A DNA stretch of 64,000 bases, taken from Rugalucina vietnamica (Eukaryota > Mollusca > Bivalvia > Lucinida > Lucinidae). Positions 46,167 through 57,627 of the stretch are shown one piece after another. Below the pieces are notes generated by a model that was given only the letters and a program-made list of their open reading frames with translations, did not search any database and was not told the origin of the DNA. The stretch is taken from contig OZ024878.1 of the NCBI GenBank assembly GCA_964017185.1, forward strand, positions 4,774,151 through 4,838,150, read 5' to 3'. Made by a program: the position numbers and the translations under genes. Each line of letters begins with the position of its first letter. Position 1 is the first letter of the stretch.

Positions 46167-46259
46167 ATCTTCCATCTTTTTCTCCACCTCGTAGCCGAGG
46201 CCGACTTTGTTTGCACGCATCTTCTCACTCATCTTGAGTTGTTTGGTTGCTCACAACAC
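46167..46259 (-). CDS. calponin-homology gene, alternative first coding exon 1b
   Basis: Acceptor TTTTGTTCTTCAG at 46260-46272 (minus) and donor GAT|GTAAGG. The ATG is at 46232; it encodes MSEKMRANKVGLGYEVEKKM then ED. Because it has a 3' splice site it is an internal exon fed by an upstream untranslated exon, perhaps that ending at 56233. The coding part is 22 codons and joins exon 2 in phase 0. It parallels exon 1a (GLGYEV.KKMED shared), so the two look like duplicated alternative starts. Confidence 0.8.
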
Positions 46260-46651
46260 CTGAAGAACAAAATTAGGTCATATTCAATGTCAAATGTGGT
46301 CCAAATTTAACATAACAAAACCGAAACAATGTTCTGTACGCCCACCAAAGCTTTTCACCATTTTTGCACTTTCTGCTGTTACCTAGCTTATGGATAATCA
46401 ATGTTGTAAACACAGGTAACAAGAACCTCTCTTGGAAATAATCAAGAATCCAAGGGGGTTCAGGTACTAGAATCCAGCAGACAGTGCAAAAATTGTGAAT
46501 AAATACTATCCCATCGTCTGTCATACTAGCTTTGACATGGAGAACTTAATGTATCCTTTGAGTAGTATTGGTTTGTTTCTTATATACAGCGTACAAGACA
46601 TTTGTGACTGTTTTGCCATGTTATTTTAAAGGTAAGCAATGGTTTTCTTAC
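46260..46651. other. between the alternative first exons
   Basis: AT-rich, no other exon seen. Possible promoter or intron of the CH gene. Confidence 0.35.
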
Positions 46652-46720
46652 GTCTTCCATTTTTTTCATGACTTCATACCCCAGACCGGTTTTCTGGGCT
46701 CTGTTACTTCCCCCTGACAT
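46652..46720 (-). CDS. calponin-homology gene, alternative first coding exon 1a
   Basis: ATG at 46720; 23 codons encode MSGGSNRAQKTGLGYEVMKK then MED, with donor GAC|GTAAGA. No acceptor is evident just upstream, so transcription may start nearby (an internal promoter). It joins exon 2 in phase 0, as exon 1b does. The two first exons give proteins differing only in the N-terminal leader before the CH domain. Confidence 0.8.
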
Positions 46721-47776
46721 GTTGGAAAGTTTTCTTGGAAATGTACTGAGTTCGAGGCTATACTACAGGCCGATATGTTAAAATATATCAACTACCGCCT
46801 CGTTCCAACGCGCTCGTTTCTTCCGTCTCTAATTAAGGCCAGCTTAGTGTCATCCTGGAAAATAGGCGTGTCAAAATGATGAGGAATTGCATGTAAGATC
46901 ATATCGTCATCTCAGCGCAAAGATCACAGTCATATTTTATATTTGATTATGATATAATTAAAATTGTGTCTTATATGCTCTTGATATGGCAGATACACAG
47001 TTTTTGCGCTAAAGTGACGACATAATAGCGTTCGTGTAGCGATATCTGCTCATGGGATATTTGTTCTTTCTTACATTTTTCATAAAATTATATAATGAAA
47101 GATATAAGATAGTCTGGATATCTTCAGCAAACAATGTATAAGTTTTCAGTTTCATAGCAATCAGTTTCGCCCAAGGCATATCGACAAAACATGACGCCAA
47201 AAGAATGGAATAAATGTCAATCTTTGCCGTTTATAAGAGTAATTATGGTCTAATCACAGGAAAAATATTCCTGTCGTACATTAACGAGCGATCTGATCAT
47301 TGTCTTTCTATATGCTAAATGTATGAGCAAATACCAACTTCAGCATATTTAGAACAGTAAGTCTTTATTAGCTTGGTCGCAGTGAGAGCTGGGTAAAGCT
47401 CCTCACAGACAGAAAGCAAATACTCATGATAAGACTCAAAACTGTTTAACAGACGCTAATCCAATTACTATCTATTCTGAAAATGCTTTACCTGTGCGTG
47501 TTAAGAGAAACCTTATTTTTTCTAATTTGCAAAAATAGCATAGATTGACTGCACAACTACCATGCAACTGATCAGTGCCTTTGTTTCGTCCCAGAGAAGA
47601 TATCATTTTCATTTTAAATCCGATGCTAGATGTCACTAGCCATCGTCCCTAATGGCATTGTGTGTTGGACTTGGGCGGTTATTCTCGTAGACATGTTTTC
47701 TTCCAACGAGGTTCTAATGTAAGGAAAGGTAGATTGGAATCTATCTCTGATAGCATGTATGATACAGTGTGTGAGC
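46721..47776. other. upstream region of exon 1a, no gene
   Basis: AT-rich, no repeat recognised. May include the exon 1a promoter. Confidence 0.3.
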
Positions 47777-47884
47777 ATGCCAAAAATCCACCACTTAGCC
47801 TTGCCTGAATATGAAGTATATTCATCCGCTTTCAAAATAGTTCCAGTCGAACATCAGAAGCACATAATCATTAGAGTAGTGCAG
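47777..47884 (+). CDS. candidate first exon, unrecognised
   Basis: The ATG begins 36 codons (MPKIHHLALPEYEVYSSAFK...) ending in phase 0 at GTGCAG|GTACGT, a good donor. No family recognised and no downstream exon found. It could be a chance ORF. Confidence 0.25.
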
Positions 47885-48570
47885 GTACGTTTTATTACAA
47901 TTGACAGACGTCCTTCTATGTCAAATGAGACGGAAAGAATTCAATAACTGGCTTTTAACACGCTCCTGCATGAAACGGAAACACTTTGTTATTTATTGCT
48001 CTATTGCACAAGTACACTCGGTTAAAGTTCATAAATATTCATTGTTATAAATCGTTGCCATGGCAGTAGACGAAAATAGTATTCCAGAAATCAGCACTTA
48101 CATACACTTGCACAAATAATATCCAAGAAAGTTCCAATATTTACATCTGGGAAATGTGTTTTTCAATACATCAGAGTAATCGTTTCATAGCATAAACACA
48201 CCCTTGGAAAGTCCATTCTTGGAAAGAATAATGCCTCAACAAGCACAGGCACTTAATCCAAAACTTCTCACAGTACAATGAAATAAGGGATAAAACATCA
48301 TTCAAAAAGTGACACAAAAGCATGATTCTTTAGTGTAATCTGTTCTTGAACTGTGTGTTCTGTGAGTCCTTTAAACGTTCTCTTCACTTTGACCGAAAAA
48401 TAGAGTAATAAAGACCGAGAAAACGCGTTTCACACATTGGCCGTTTTTGCTGAAGCGCGTAGCGGGAGCGTTAAATGTAAACCAATACGCCACCGGTACT
48501 GTAGATGCGATTTTAACAGCTATTTGCCACTTGATGAGGATGGTTATTGCCATGTTTGGCTTCGCGTTAT
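47885..48570. other. no gene seen
   Basis: AT-rich; nothing supported. Confidence 0.3.
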
Positions 48571-48850
48571 GCATCAGGAAAACATGTCCGTATAATGTTT
48601 ACCCCCCTAAACCCCACTTTTATACAGAAAAACTGGGGTTTGCAGGGGTATACCTATTTTTCTTATTTTTGCTCCAAAACATAGATTATGGGTACTCGTT
48701 AGAACCGCCTCGCCGAGGCGGTTCTCACGTGTACCCACAATCTATGTTTTGAGCAAAAATAAGAAAAATGTCAAAAATTTTCCACTGAAAATTTTCATTT
48801 TTTACAACTTTAAAAATCTCTGTATATTGCATGGGCATGTTTTCGTAATG
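48571..48850 (+). mobile_element. palindromic MITE family B, copy c
   Basis: ATCAGGAAAACATGTCCGTA to GGGCATGTTTTCGTAATG. Apex CGCCTCGCCGAGGCG. Confidence 0.9.
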
Positions 48851-48950
48851 GAGAGAGAGAGAGATTTAGTTTAAACATATTTTTTTATTGTCAAACTCAA
48901 AGGGGTTGGGGCTACAAGTTCTGACAACATTAATTACAGCCCGTCCCCTA

Positions 48951-48983
<33 letters not shown>

Positions 48984-49012
48984 GACAGAGAGAGAGAGAG
49001 AGAGACAGAGAG
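48851..49012. repeat. (GA)n microsatellites
   Basis: GA runs at 48851-48864 and 48952-49012 with occasional GACA interruptions, directly after the MITE. Confidence 0.9.
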
Positions 49013-50210
49013 TCACTATGCATCAGTTTTTGTACTTGTTCTCATGGACCAGTTAATGATTCTTTGCATTTGTGCTCGGGTTTCAATGGGTACATTTCTT
49101 GCCAAGTTAAGCTGTGGTAATTAAACCTGTCAATAATTATAATAGAATGAGTTTAGCTCATTAAGGTAACTTTTGTAGTTTAGTATGCTACTTAATATCA
49201 AACGTTATATACAAAAACGTTTTATCCAAGTTGGTAAAAAGTATTTAATTCTGATGATTCACGAATAGAAGTTCTTTCAGTACCAACGCCCTAGTATATA
49301 GAAGAAAACTATTGTAGAATTATAGTAATAAGTTTGGAGCTATTAAAAACCCATTAAACAATGAGGTACTAATTGTGTTGTTTTACCTATGAAGTTCGTC
49401 ATGATAGCGGCCAAATTCAGTGATGCTGTATTCTGATGCGGTCATGAATTTGTTTTGGTTCTATTATATCGAAAACAGGACCTGTTGCGTCAAATAATGA
49501 CCTAAACCTTTTAAATTGGTTCAAGATATCCATACATGATAAGGAACTAAATCATGAATTGAATGTAAAACTGTATGTGTATTAATATGATTAAAAAAAG
49601 TAAAATGACGATTTATTTTTGTCCCTGACATTTTAGGAGCATTTTCAAGTTAAGGACAGCCTTAAAATGTATTTGTTTGCTGTTTTTACCGACGTAAAAA
49701 TTTTAAGGTTGTGGAGGTAGCCTAGGTTGGAAAATAGTTTTTAACTCAGCACTGTTGTCTAAAAAAAGTATTATAATTTTATCAATACATGCTGGTCGGT
49801 AAGCAGCAATCCAAAATGTTTTATGGTCAGCCTTATGAATACTTACATGTATATGCATGTATGCTCGAAAAAGGATAGGCAGATACCCATACAATATGAT
49901 TGATGGAATTGTAAGAAAAATGTCAACTGATGAAGCATTGAAAAGTGTACTATGCTAAGTGCACTAAAACACTTTCAATAAGATCACATATTGCTATTCA
50001 GTTATCCAGCAGGCAAAGCTACTTCTTGTGGGTTTGCATGTCTGTTTCTCGCATTTGCTTTCCATTCATGTATAGTATCTATAAAACACACAGGTAAATT
50101 GCATTTCTCTACTGAGAGTGTGTACATGCATGCTTCAGAAGAATTTGCACCTGGCAGCTGATGTTTTTCAAAGAACAAACCACACCGTAATTGCCCATCT
50201 GATATGAGAT
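49013..50210. other. no gene seen
   Basis: AT-rich, no splice-supported exon or repeat end. Confidence 0.35.
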
Positions 50211-50575
50211 CAGGAAAACAAGTCTATGAAATGTTTACCCCCCTGAAACCCCGCTTTTATATATAGTAAAACTGGGGTATGCAGGGGTATACCTATTTTT
50301 TCTATTTTTTGCTCCAAAACATAGATTGTGGGTACTCGTTAGAACCGCTCCTTGCGGTTCTAACGAGTACCCACAATCTATGTTTTGAGCAAAAATAAGA
50401 AAAATATGCTGAAAATTTTCAATTTTTACAACTTAAGAAAAATCTATATTATCTTACTTTTGCTCCAGAACAGAGATTGTGGGTACTCGGCGAGACGTTC
50501 TAACGTGTACCTACAATCAATGTTTTGAGCAAAAATAAGAAAACTATTTTTAAAAATCTTCTCAAGAAAAACATG
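50211..50575 (+). mobile_element. palindromic MITE family B, copy d (double core)
   Basis: Two palindromic cores in tandem: a full one with apex CCGCTCCTTGCGG (50343-50355) and a decayed one around 50460-50545 with apex GGCGAGACG. Confidence 0.8.
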
Positions 50576-51096
50576 TATATTAAAAATGCGTGTTTTCCCA
50601 ATGTAAAGGATTTGAGGCGGCATTTCCAAATCCCTACACATGTATTTTCTACTAAAAAGGCGAAAAAAAAAACCACAAGAAAACGCTGCGTTTGTCTCAA
50701 GCTAGTGTTAGTTTAATCTGTTGATGCGCTTATTTGTTGGGACCTTATGTAAGCCAGTAATATTTAACTTGTTCCTATAATACTCGTACCGTGATTAATA
50801 TACTTGACTTCAAGAGAATGCATTCAAAAGCAGACGTTTCAGAGCACATGGCAGTTAATCAAATGTTGAGTTTTGCATTTAATTTGTAAAATCAATGTAA
50901 AAAGAAATAAGAAAGAAAAACAAACAAAAACGTTAATGCAACGCTTAAATGTGTTATCCAAAAAATAAGGCAGATTATGTCAATTATTTTCTCGATATTT
51001 CCCAAGCTTTGAAGGTTTATGAGTCAATAGTAAAGAATGGATATAATGCCTAGCAAAAGATGCAATTAAATACAGGTAGATACGTTACTGACATAC
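50576..51096. other. no gene seen
   Basis: AT-rich; lies downstream of the exon at 51097 on the minus strand. Confidence 0.3.
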
Positions 51097-51252
51097 CTCG
51101 TAGGTAAAAGAGTCGGTTCCTGGAAAAACTGGCAACACGTATTTCTTACCTGCGTAGACAGTGCGTAGCATGGGCAGTTTACGAGCGTATAATGGGTAAT
51201 TTCCCCTAGGAATTTTGCGGCATTTTGTGAAGAACTGATACGGTCCAAAGAC
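51097..51252 (-). CDS. internal exon of an unrecognised protein
   Basis: 156 bp, phase 0 to phase 0, with acceptor CTATATTAAAG and donor GAG|GTATGT. Encodes VFGPYQFFTKCRKIPRGNYP, then LYARKLPMLRTVYAGKKYVL and PVFPGTDSFTYE. It is rich in Tyr, Pro and basic residues, and short YxxKxP-like phrases resemble ciliary or flagellar accessory proteins, but no family is named. An internal GTAAGA could act as an alternative donor. Spliced to exon 1b of the CH gene it would hit a stop within three codons, so it more likely belongs to a different gene. Confidence 0.55.
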
Positions 51253-51382
51253 CTTTAATATAGAATGATCATGTCACGTTATTTGACAAGTTTTATCGTT
51301 TTCCAAGAACTTTCCATGAGCTGGCCCAAACAAATAGATCTGATGATTTGAACAGACAGTAACGGAATGTTCGGAGATATAT

Positions 51383-51576
51383 GAGTCGCCGTGTGGGAAA
51401 ACCAACAATTTGGGTTTCTGACCAGGTTCGATACGAACGGACCTGTACAGTCGCAGAAAAGAGCTAGAAGCTTGAAAGTTAGAGGAACTGTACTGTCCGT
51501 GCAGCGAAAACAAAGGCGCTGCTCAGCTGTGCAGTTACTGTTTTCGCTTATGCAAATTGTTGGTCTTCTCATGTGT
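51383..51576 (+). mobile_element. palindromic MITE family A, copy 9 (right arm deleted)
   Basis: The apex stops at CTGTGCAGTTACTG, then jumps to TTTTCGC: one half of the central hairpin is lost. Ends GAGTCGCCGTGTGGGAAAAC and TGGTCTTCTCATGTG. Confidence 0.8.
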
Positions 51577-51882
51577 CAGACTGCGAGCGTCGACTAAAAT
51601 AGATCGACAAATAAGCAAGTTTCAACGGTATTGCGAAATATACGGTTCTGAGTTACCAGCGAAGTGTTTTCGTAGGAATTGCATGGCCATGTACTGCAGA
51701 ACATGTTTTCACCGACCGTTCCAAGGTAGTGCTTATGATGTTGGGCTTGTTTGGTGACAGTTATGGTGTTGTTCATCATAAGTGTGAGAATATGAAAAAT
51801 AAGCAATGATAAGAAATTGATCTGAATCTGAATTTGAAAGGTTTACTGGTGACACGTCAATTTGACAATACCTCACCAGGTG
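51577..51882. other. no gene seen
   Basis: Unassigned sequence, followed by a poly-G tract (51884-51897). Confidence 0.3.
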
Positions 51883-51912
51883 GGGGGGGGGGGGGTTGCG
51901 CCAGGAGGGAAA

Positions 51913-52173
51913 TTAGTCCCTGGCTCTCACAAGAGATGCGAACTTGGACACACAGTCATGAGACATTTCAGCAGAGGAGATAAGAGAATCAGGGAGGTCA
52001 TTCCAGTCCCTGATAATCTGTGGAAAGAAACTACTTTTGTACGCTTCTTTTCTAGCTGAAGGTATCTGAAAAGCTAAAGAGTGTTGATTTCTACAACGCC
52101 TATTCTTCGGGATAAGGTCATCTGTGGGTATTCTGGCTTTACCCTTTAGCCCTTTTGATGCAATTAGAACCAA
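51913..52173 (-). pseudogene. LINE reverse transcriptase, C-terminal fragment
   Basis: The frame reads LIPKNRRCRNQHSLAFQIPS then YKSSFFPQIIRDWNDLPDSL. The RNSHSLAFQIP...KNSFFPRTIRDWNxLP pattern is the conserved C-terminal tail of CR1/jockey-type LINE RTs. The catalytic domain is absent, as expected for a 5'-truncated LINE copy. The short 3' end runs into the poly-G tract. Confidence 0.75.
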
Positions 52174-52308
52174 CGTTTCACCTTAAACCGAAATAGGAAA
52201 AATGAAAATTGACAATCATGTTTTGATAAGTTTCTCTGAATATCAGTTGATAACATGTATTCTAATTAAACCAAAACCTCCGCATCAGAATATTCTGTAA
52301 AAGTTCAG

Positions 52309-52309
<1 letters not shown>

Positions 52310-52363
<54 letters not shown>
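52310..52363. repeat. poly-A tract
   Basis: About 54 uninterrupted A. Confidence 0.95.
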
Positions 52364-52365
<2 letters not shown>

Positions 52366-52445
52366 TCCAGTCAAGAAGCAATTATAAACGATCAAAAACC
52401 CGACATTATACATTAAGATACTTTGTGTTACATGAACAACAATAA

Positions 52446-52530
52446 TTGGTGTACGGGTATAAACTTTTGGTGTACGGGTATAAACTTTTGGTGTACGGGT
52501 ATAAACTTTTGGTGTACGGGTATAAACTTT
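52446..52530. repeat. 21-bp tandem repeat, four units
   Basis: TTGGTGTACGGGTATAAACT plus T repeated four times without change. Confidence 0.9.
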
Positions 52531-52785
52531 AAGAGCCCAAAAACAGCAGCTGTAGTGATTTTGACTATAAATGATATACGAAAAAAAATGCTGCAACTTT
52601 TGGATTTTGGAAGAAAACCACAATGAAAACAAGACAAAAATAATTTTCCTCAATATATTATAACATGTTGCCAAGTTTCCATATGTCACGTGATTGATTA
52701 GCGATATCTATACCGGAGATCATCTTCGGCAGATTCCAGATAAACTGCTGATTGGAAATAGTCTGTAAACATGGTGACTCATACC

Positions 52786-53018
52786 TCAACCGCTGCGCCA
52801 GAAAACAAACAATCTGTATATGCGAAAACAAAGGCGCAGATCAGCTGTGCAGTTACTGCACAGTGGATCAGCGCCTTTGTTTTCGCTGAACGGATAGCAC
52901 AATCCTTCTTCTTCTTCTTAAATCCGAAATTTCAAGCTTCTAACTTTGCTCTGTGGCTGTACAGCCTGGTTTGTGTCGGACCAAAAACCAAATTGTTGGT
53001 ATCCTCATGCGAAGGCTC
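52786..53018 (-). mobile_element. palindromic MITE family A, copy 10
   Basis: The apex CTGTGCAGTTACTGCACAG shows paired changes in both arms. The outer ends are diverged. Confidence 0.8.
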
Positions 53019-53353
53019 ACTTACATACCTGGCTACTGTATATAGCATACATTCATATTATATACCAATATCAGTATGTGAGCCATCGCATGCAATAACA
53101 AATATTTGTCTGTCAAACATTCAGATCTACCGAGCGCAGATAATGCAATTTCATGACGCAGCATACCAAAAACATAATGTATACTACGGACAACGTAGCC
53201 AAGAGGCCCTGCACCCCAACTGAATGAGATGTTTTCTGCTAATTTGAGTCTTTTTGACGCACAGGTATTTTATTTAGTTTTGTAATGTGGCGGCCGTCTC
53301 AGCTAATCAGTCATTATGTGCAATTTCTGCAAGTGCATGTCTGGCATTGCCTA
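53019..53353. other. no gene seen
   Basis: Unassigned sequence between two family A MITEs. Confidence 0.3.
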
Positions 53354-53580
53354 GAGCCACATCATGAGAAAACAGGATTTTTACCTGTGCGTAAACAAAG
53401 GCGCAGATAAGCTGTACAGTAACTGATCAGCGCCTTTGTTTTCGCTACAAGGATAGTACAATCCCTCTTCTTCTTAAATCCGAAATTTCAAGCCTCTGGC
53501 TATTTTCTGAGATGGTTCAGACTGGTTTGTGTCGGACCAGGTCGGAAACATCGAAGACCGGTTTTCTCGCGTCGCGGCTC
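53354..53580 (-). mobile_element. palindromic MITE family A, copy 11 (GCGTCGCGGCTC subtype)
   Basis: The right end is ACCGGTTTTCTCGCGTCGCGGC, shared with copy 13; the left end is GAGCCACATCATGAGAAAAC. Confidence 0.8.
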
Positions 53581-53644
53581 CTTTCATGTCTGTGATAACA
53601 ATCAGTTGACTGCATGGTCTCTAAAATATTGCCAAGTGGATAGA

Positions 53645-53897
53645 TTGATGCCGTGCAATGAATACCCCCGTAAACCCCACTTTTATATAGTAAAACTGGG
53701 GTTTGCAGGGGTATACCTATTTTTCTTATTTTTGCTCCAAAACATAGATTGTGGGTACTCGTTAGAACCGCCTCGCCGAGGCGGTTCTAACGTGTACCCA
53801 CAATCTATGTTTTGAGCAAAAATAAGAAAAATATCAAACTTTTTCAGCTGAATATTTTTAAAATCTCCGTTTATTGCATGGGCAAGTTTTCGTAATA
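53645..53897 (+). mobile_element. palindromic MITE family B, copy e
   Basis: Full central palindrome with apex CGCCTCGCCGAGGCG. The left end is shortened. Confidence 0.85.
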
Positions 53898-53975
53898 ACT
53901 GTATTATGAATCAGTTGTGAAGGACGTTAAAAGGCCTTGTCATACATAACCAAAAGTACCTCGACGTATATTTAA

Positions 53976-54150
53976 GAAATAGATCAGCTCTAGCAGTGAA
54001 TTGTTGAGTAATAATTCACTGTTTGGAGGTCAGTTGTAAAGAAGATCAAATCACGAGCGCGTAGCGCGAGTGATTTATCTTCTTACAACTGACCGACAAA
54101 CAGTGAATTATTACTCAACAATTCACGCACTTGAGCTGATCTATTTCGAT
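53976..54150. repeat. 175-bp near-perfect palindrome
   Basis: Arms include AAATAGATCAGCT, AATTGTTGAGTAATAATTCA and GGTCAGTTGTA with inverse partners. Apex GCGTAGCGC. No outer TIR is certain; short inverted words ATTCTAACACAC and GTGTGTTAGAAT (54152 and 54430) flank the next 280 bp. Confidence 0.8.
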
Positions 54151-54902
54151 TCTAACACACAATAAACGGAATAAATGTTGCTGAAACCGTCGATATGGTT
54201 CAGCTTTCCGCCATTGCATTGCAGATATCCCGCCAAATATTTGACTGTAATGCTGGTATTTACACACACTTATTACGTTTGTTGTGCGCAAAAACGACGT
54301 TTCACCGTCTAACGCTGCTTTGTGGGATAGCTGACGTCACAAATGCCGCAAAGTAACGTCACGCTTATTCGCCCAGTGAAATTGTTGCACAATATAACAC
54401 GTTTTTTTACCATTGGCTATATAGGCGAGGTGTGTTAGAATTACGTTTTATTGCGAAAAGGATTTTTGTTTATTGTTACAGCTAACGTCTCGTCTCGACT
54501 CATGACCGTAGCTGTTGACTGTGACGTAAAGCAATTAATCAAACAAACAAATACTATTTTTCGCGACAAAACGCGAGTCTCCGTCGAAAAGAGGTCTTAA
54601 TGTACAGGTATAAATCAGGGTATATTTCATACTGCAAAACGACAAATAATACTATAATTCTATAATGGAGACTTCGTCCACTTTGGCATACGTCGGTAAG
54701 TGGTACCCATCATGTAACGACATAATGAGCGAAATAACGACGTCATATGAGACCAAATGAAACACAGAATTTGGAAAAGTACCATTCAAGATATACTTCT
54801 TAGTTTCACGCAAATGTTTAGGGTGAATGGTTTGTAAGAACACTGCATATGGACAGAGACCTATAATTATCGTTCCCATAAATTCCCATTCCTATCACAA
54901 AT
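54151..54902. other. no gene seen
   Basis: Contains the ATTCTAACACAC inverted pair noted above. No exon is supported. Confidence 0.3.
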
Positions 54903-55125
54903 GAGCAGCCATATGGGAAAACCAACAATCTGCATAGGCGAAAACAAAGGCGCAGATCAGCTTCGCGGTAATTACCGCGAAGCTGATCAGCGCCTTTGTT
55001 TTCGCTACTCGGATAGTACAATTCCTCCAAATTTCAAGCTTCTAGCCTGCTTCTGTGGCTGTACAGGTCGGTTTGTGTCAGACCTGGTCGGAAACCACAT
55101 TGTTGGTTTTCCCACGAAGTGGCTC
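54903..55125 (-). mobile_element. palindromic MITE family A, copy 12
   Basis: Apex CTTCGCGGTAATTACCGCGAAG, slightly longer than usual yet fully paired. Confidence 0.85.
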
Positions 55126-55149
55126 AACTCTTAGTGAACCCAATCTCAT

Positions 55150-55285
55150 TCAGCAGATGAGAGAACGCCCCACGCCGTATGCAAGTGCAGCAAGAAATAG
55201 GGTGTTGGCCAGCATCCAAGCACGGTATTTTCCGCTGTTTAGGGTCACCCAAAAATCACTACATCCGCAATTTGGCCATCTGCAT
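55150..55285 (-). CDS. possible terminal exon, hydrophobic
   Basis: After an acceptor-like GTGATTTAATTAG, one frame runs 45 codons to a TGA and includes NSGKYRAWMLANTLFLAALA then YGVGRSLIC, a plausible membrane helix at a C-terminus. No partner exon found; the plus strand is also open here. Weak call. Confidence 0.22.
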
Positions 55286-56232
55286 CTAATTAAATCACAC
55301 AATAGAACAAAGTAGTCATGGTTACACTATTATATGACAAAGACGGTTGATATATACACATTTATGACCAATTGTAGGTAGTCTTACATCTTAAATTTAC
55401 TGCGGAAGATGCGGTAGCTCTATCCACACTTTGGGCCAATCCCTTGCAACGTTACTATTAGAGGTCTCTGCCTATATATTTCAGTACAATATTTTCGATG
55501 CGTGCGTGTCTTGGGAACTTTAATCATAACAGCAGACTTTAAGCAGGAGAGTATTTGACCCAAGAAGGTATGTATACATGCAAAAGATGAATGGCAAAAT
55601 GCAAACAATAACATTTCTACAAGTTCCCTCCACCCTGCTGTCATTTAAGATACCTGTATGCAGTGTAGATGTAAACTGAGTTGGTACCAGGCAACTTTAG
55701 ACAAGGTTATGCCAGTATCTATGCACTTTGTGACGTAAAACCGAAACAATAGGCACTTATGACAAAATATAACAGTTTCCATATTACAGAAGGTTTGCAA
55801 ACCATCCACCCACTACTCTACCAATTCATTTGACCAACTCATACAAAATAGTATAACCTGCATGACAGCGACCATCACAGCGTTGTCTACTATCCGGGGT
55901 GACTCGGTACAGTATGGCAACGTCAAAACCCCCATTCTATACTGTATTTTAGATTTCAAGTAAAACGGTAAATCGAAATCTGTTGTTAAAATGCTCAGTA
56001 TGCATAAATTTAGCGCTGCGGCAAAACTATACATGCTGACTGTCGCAGTGTACCTGGCTTAGTCAGCAGATTTAGAAGCATGTTTTACAGACATCATATT
56101 TACATAATACTTTGATATAAGATCAAGTTCTGTAAGTTCTGTTTATAAATTATACTGACCAGACAATTTAATGCATAAACTATTTCAAAACAATTAAAAT
56201 GTATTTGATAAAAGTTTAAAAATCACACTCAC
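55286..56232. other. no gene seen
   Basis: Unassigned sequence; probable intron if the exon end at 56233 is real. Confidence 0.3.
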
Positions 56233-56420
56233 CGACAGTAATATAGATCAACGTATCTTCCTGAAACTCGCTATAGCACACACACAGGTGGAGAGAGAAA
56301 GTACTACTGTGCAGGTTCACTTCAGATCGAGAGTGAGGTTACCATTTATAGGCAAACCTCAACTTCTGTACGCCAGCCAATCTGTAAGAGCTGTAATATG
56401 AGATCAGCACTAGAGGCGGT
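56233..56420 (-). other. possible untranslated first exon
   Basis: On the minus strand TATTACTGTCG|GTGAGT is a strong donor and the sequence before it has no long open frame. It could be the 5' untranslated exon feeding exon 1b at 46259. The start is approximate. Confidence 0.3.
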
Positions 56421-56999
56421 TCCAGTAATGATTGGTTTCCGGTTTGTTTTCCGCAGGTGCGCTGCTTTGAAGTTACCTGGAATTTTCCGACGCTTCAGGT
56501 AGCGGGAACCGCGGTTGTTTTGAAATTACCTGGTACCTGTTTGAATGGTGAGTAGTAGAATATGCTAGAAATGTGAACGCGGAAACAAATTGTGTTGTTA
56601 TGAATACAAACCCGTTTCCAGGGAATGTCGAGGGGCGATGGGAAAGTTTTATGTCAAAGACAAACTACTGGGAAAAATTTTCCCATTGTTTTGTACAGGA
56701 GAATTTCACATGACTATTTTGTCTAATGGTATTAATTGGGAGATATTTGCGCACCAAAATAAGAAAAGGACAACTGTTCTATTTTCTGTATATCGCTGCG
56801 TAAAACAATTCGCGTTAAACCCAAATTAAATTGTAACTTTCGCTTAATTTTTGCATCGTTTAAATTGTGTTTGATTTCACTGATTACTTGAAATCTTCAA
56901 TTATACAGGAAATGTCATGCCAAAACTACGAAACAGTAAAAAACTAGAACAGTCATTCAAAGTGTTCAATATTAGCTCAAACATCACCGGAAAATTGAA
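56421..56999. other. no gene seen
   Basis: Unassigned. A short open frame at 56590-56829 has no support. Confidence 0.3.
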
Positions 57000-57627
57000 T
57001 CATACACTGTCTACATTTGCAAGAATGCATCATAGACAATTCAAATTTCAAAATTGCGAAAGGCTGTCAAAATTTGGCACACACTTTTAAAAGTTAATCA
57101 GGTGATCTACTCCTCAGGCCCAATTACTCTACCAAAATACGAAGGCTCTAGCTTAAATACTTGTTGAGATATCGTACACTCAAGATATTAAAATTTAAGT
57201 TTCATAGGGGCAAAAGTGACATAACTCGATCATGAGAAAAAATACGGGTCAACTATTTTTTCATGAGGTAAATGTAAATGAAATTTCAAAATCCTAACAT
57301 CCACCGTTGAAAAGTTTCAAATTTCACCGCAAAGTGGAAAAATCTGTCAAAATTTCAAAATTCCGTAATTCTGTCAAAATTTTACACAAACATCTTAAAG
57401 GTTATTATTTTTTTTAATTTTGTTTCCAAAGGGGCATAATTCAGAAAAGGGACATAACGCGGGCATGAGAAAAAATACGGGTCAACTGAACATGTATATG
57501 AAATTTCAAAACGCTAGCATGCACCATTCAAAAATTAAAAGACCCATGCACGCTCGCACGCACAGACAGACAGACAGACAAGCCCAAAGCAATATGCCTT
57601 CCCAACTTTGGAAAAGTTTGGGGCATA
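57000..57627 (+). mobile_element. HINE-like element, TATGCC family, degraded
   Basis: Shares the 3' end AATATGCC...TTTGGGGCATA and preceding CAGACAGACAG tract with 395-1222. Internal imperfect repeats carry GAGAAAAAATACGGGTCAAC at about 57232 and 57465. The left end is not defined. Confidence 0.45.

Noticed and set aside
49921-49952. CTGATGA...GAAA resembling a hammerhead ribozyme core
   Set aside because: Only six bases lie between the two boxes, too short for stem II, and no flanking stems; Naiads are also reported to lack hammerheads.
54903-55134. Proteins with a GENKGADQLR phrase, seen at many places
   Set aside because: Translation of the palindromic family A MITE; appears on both strands because of the palindrome.
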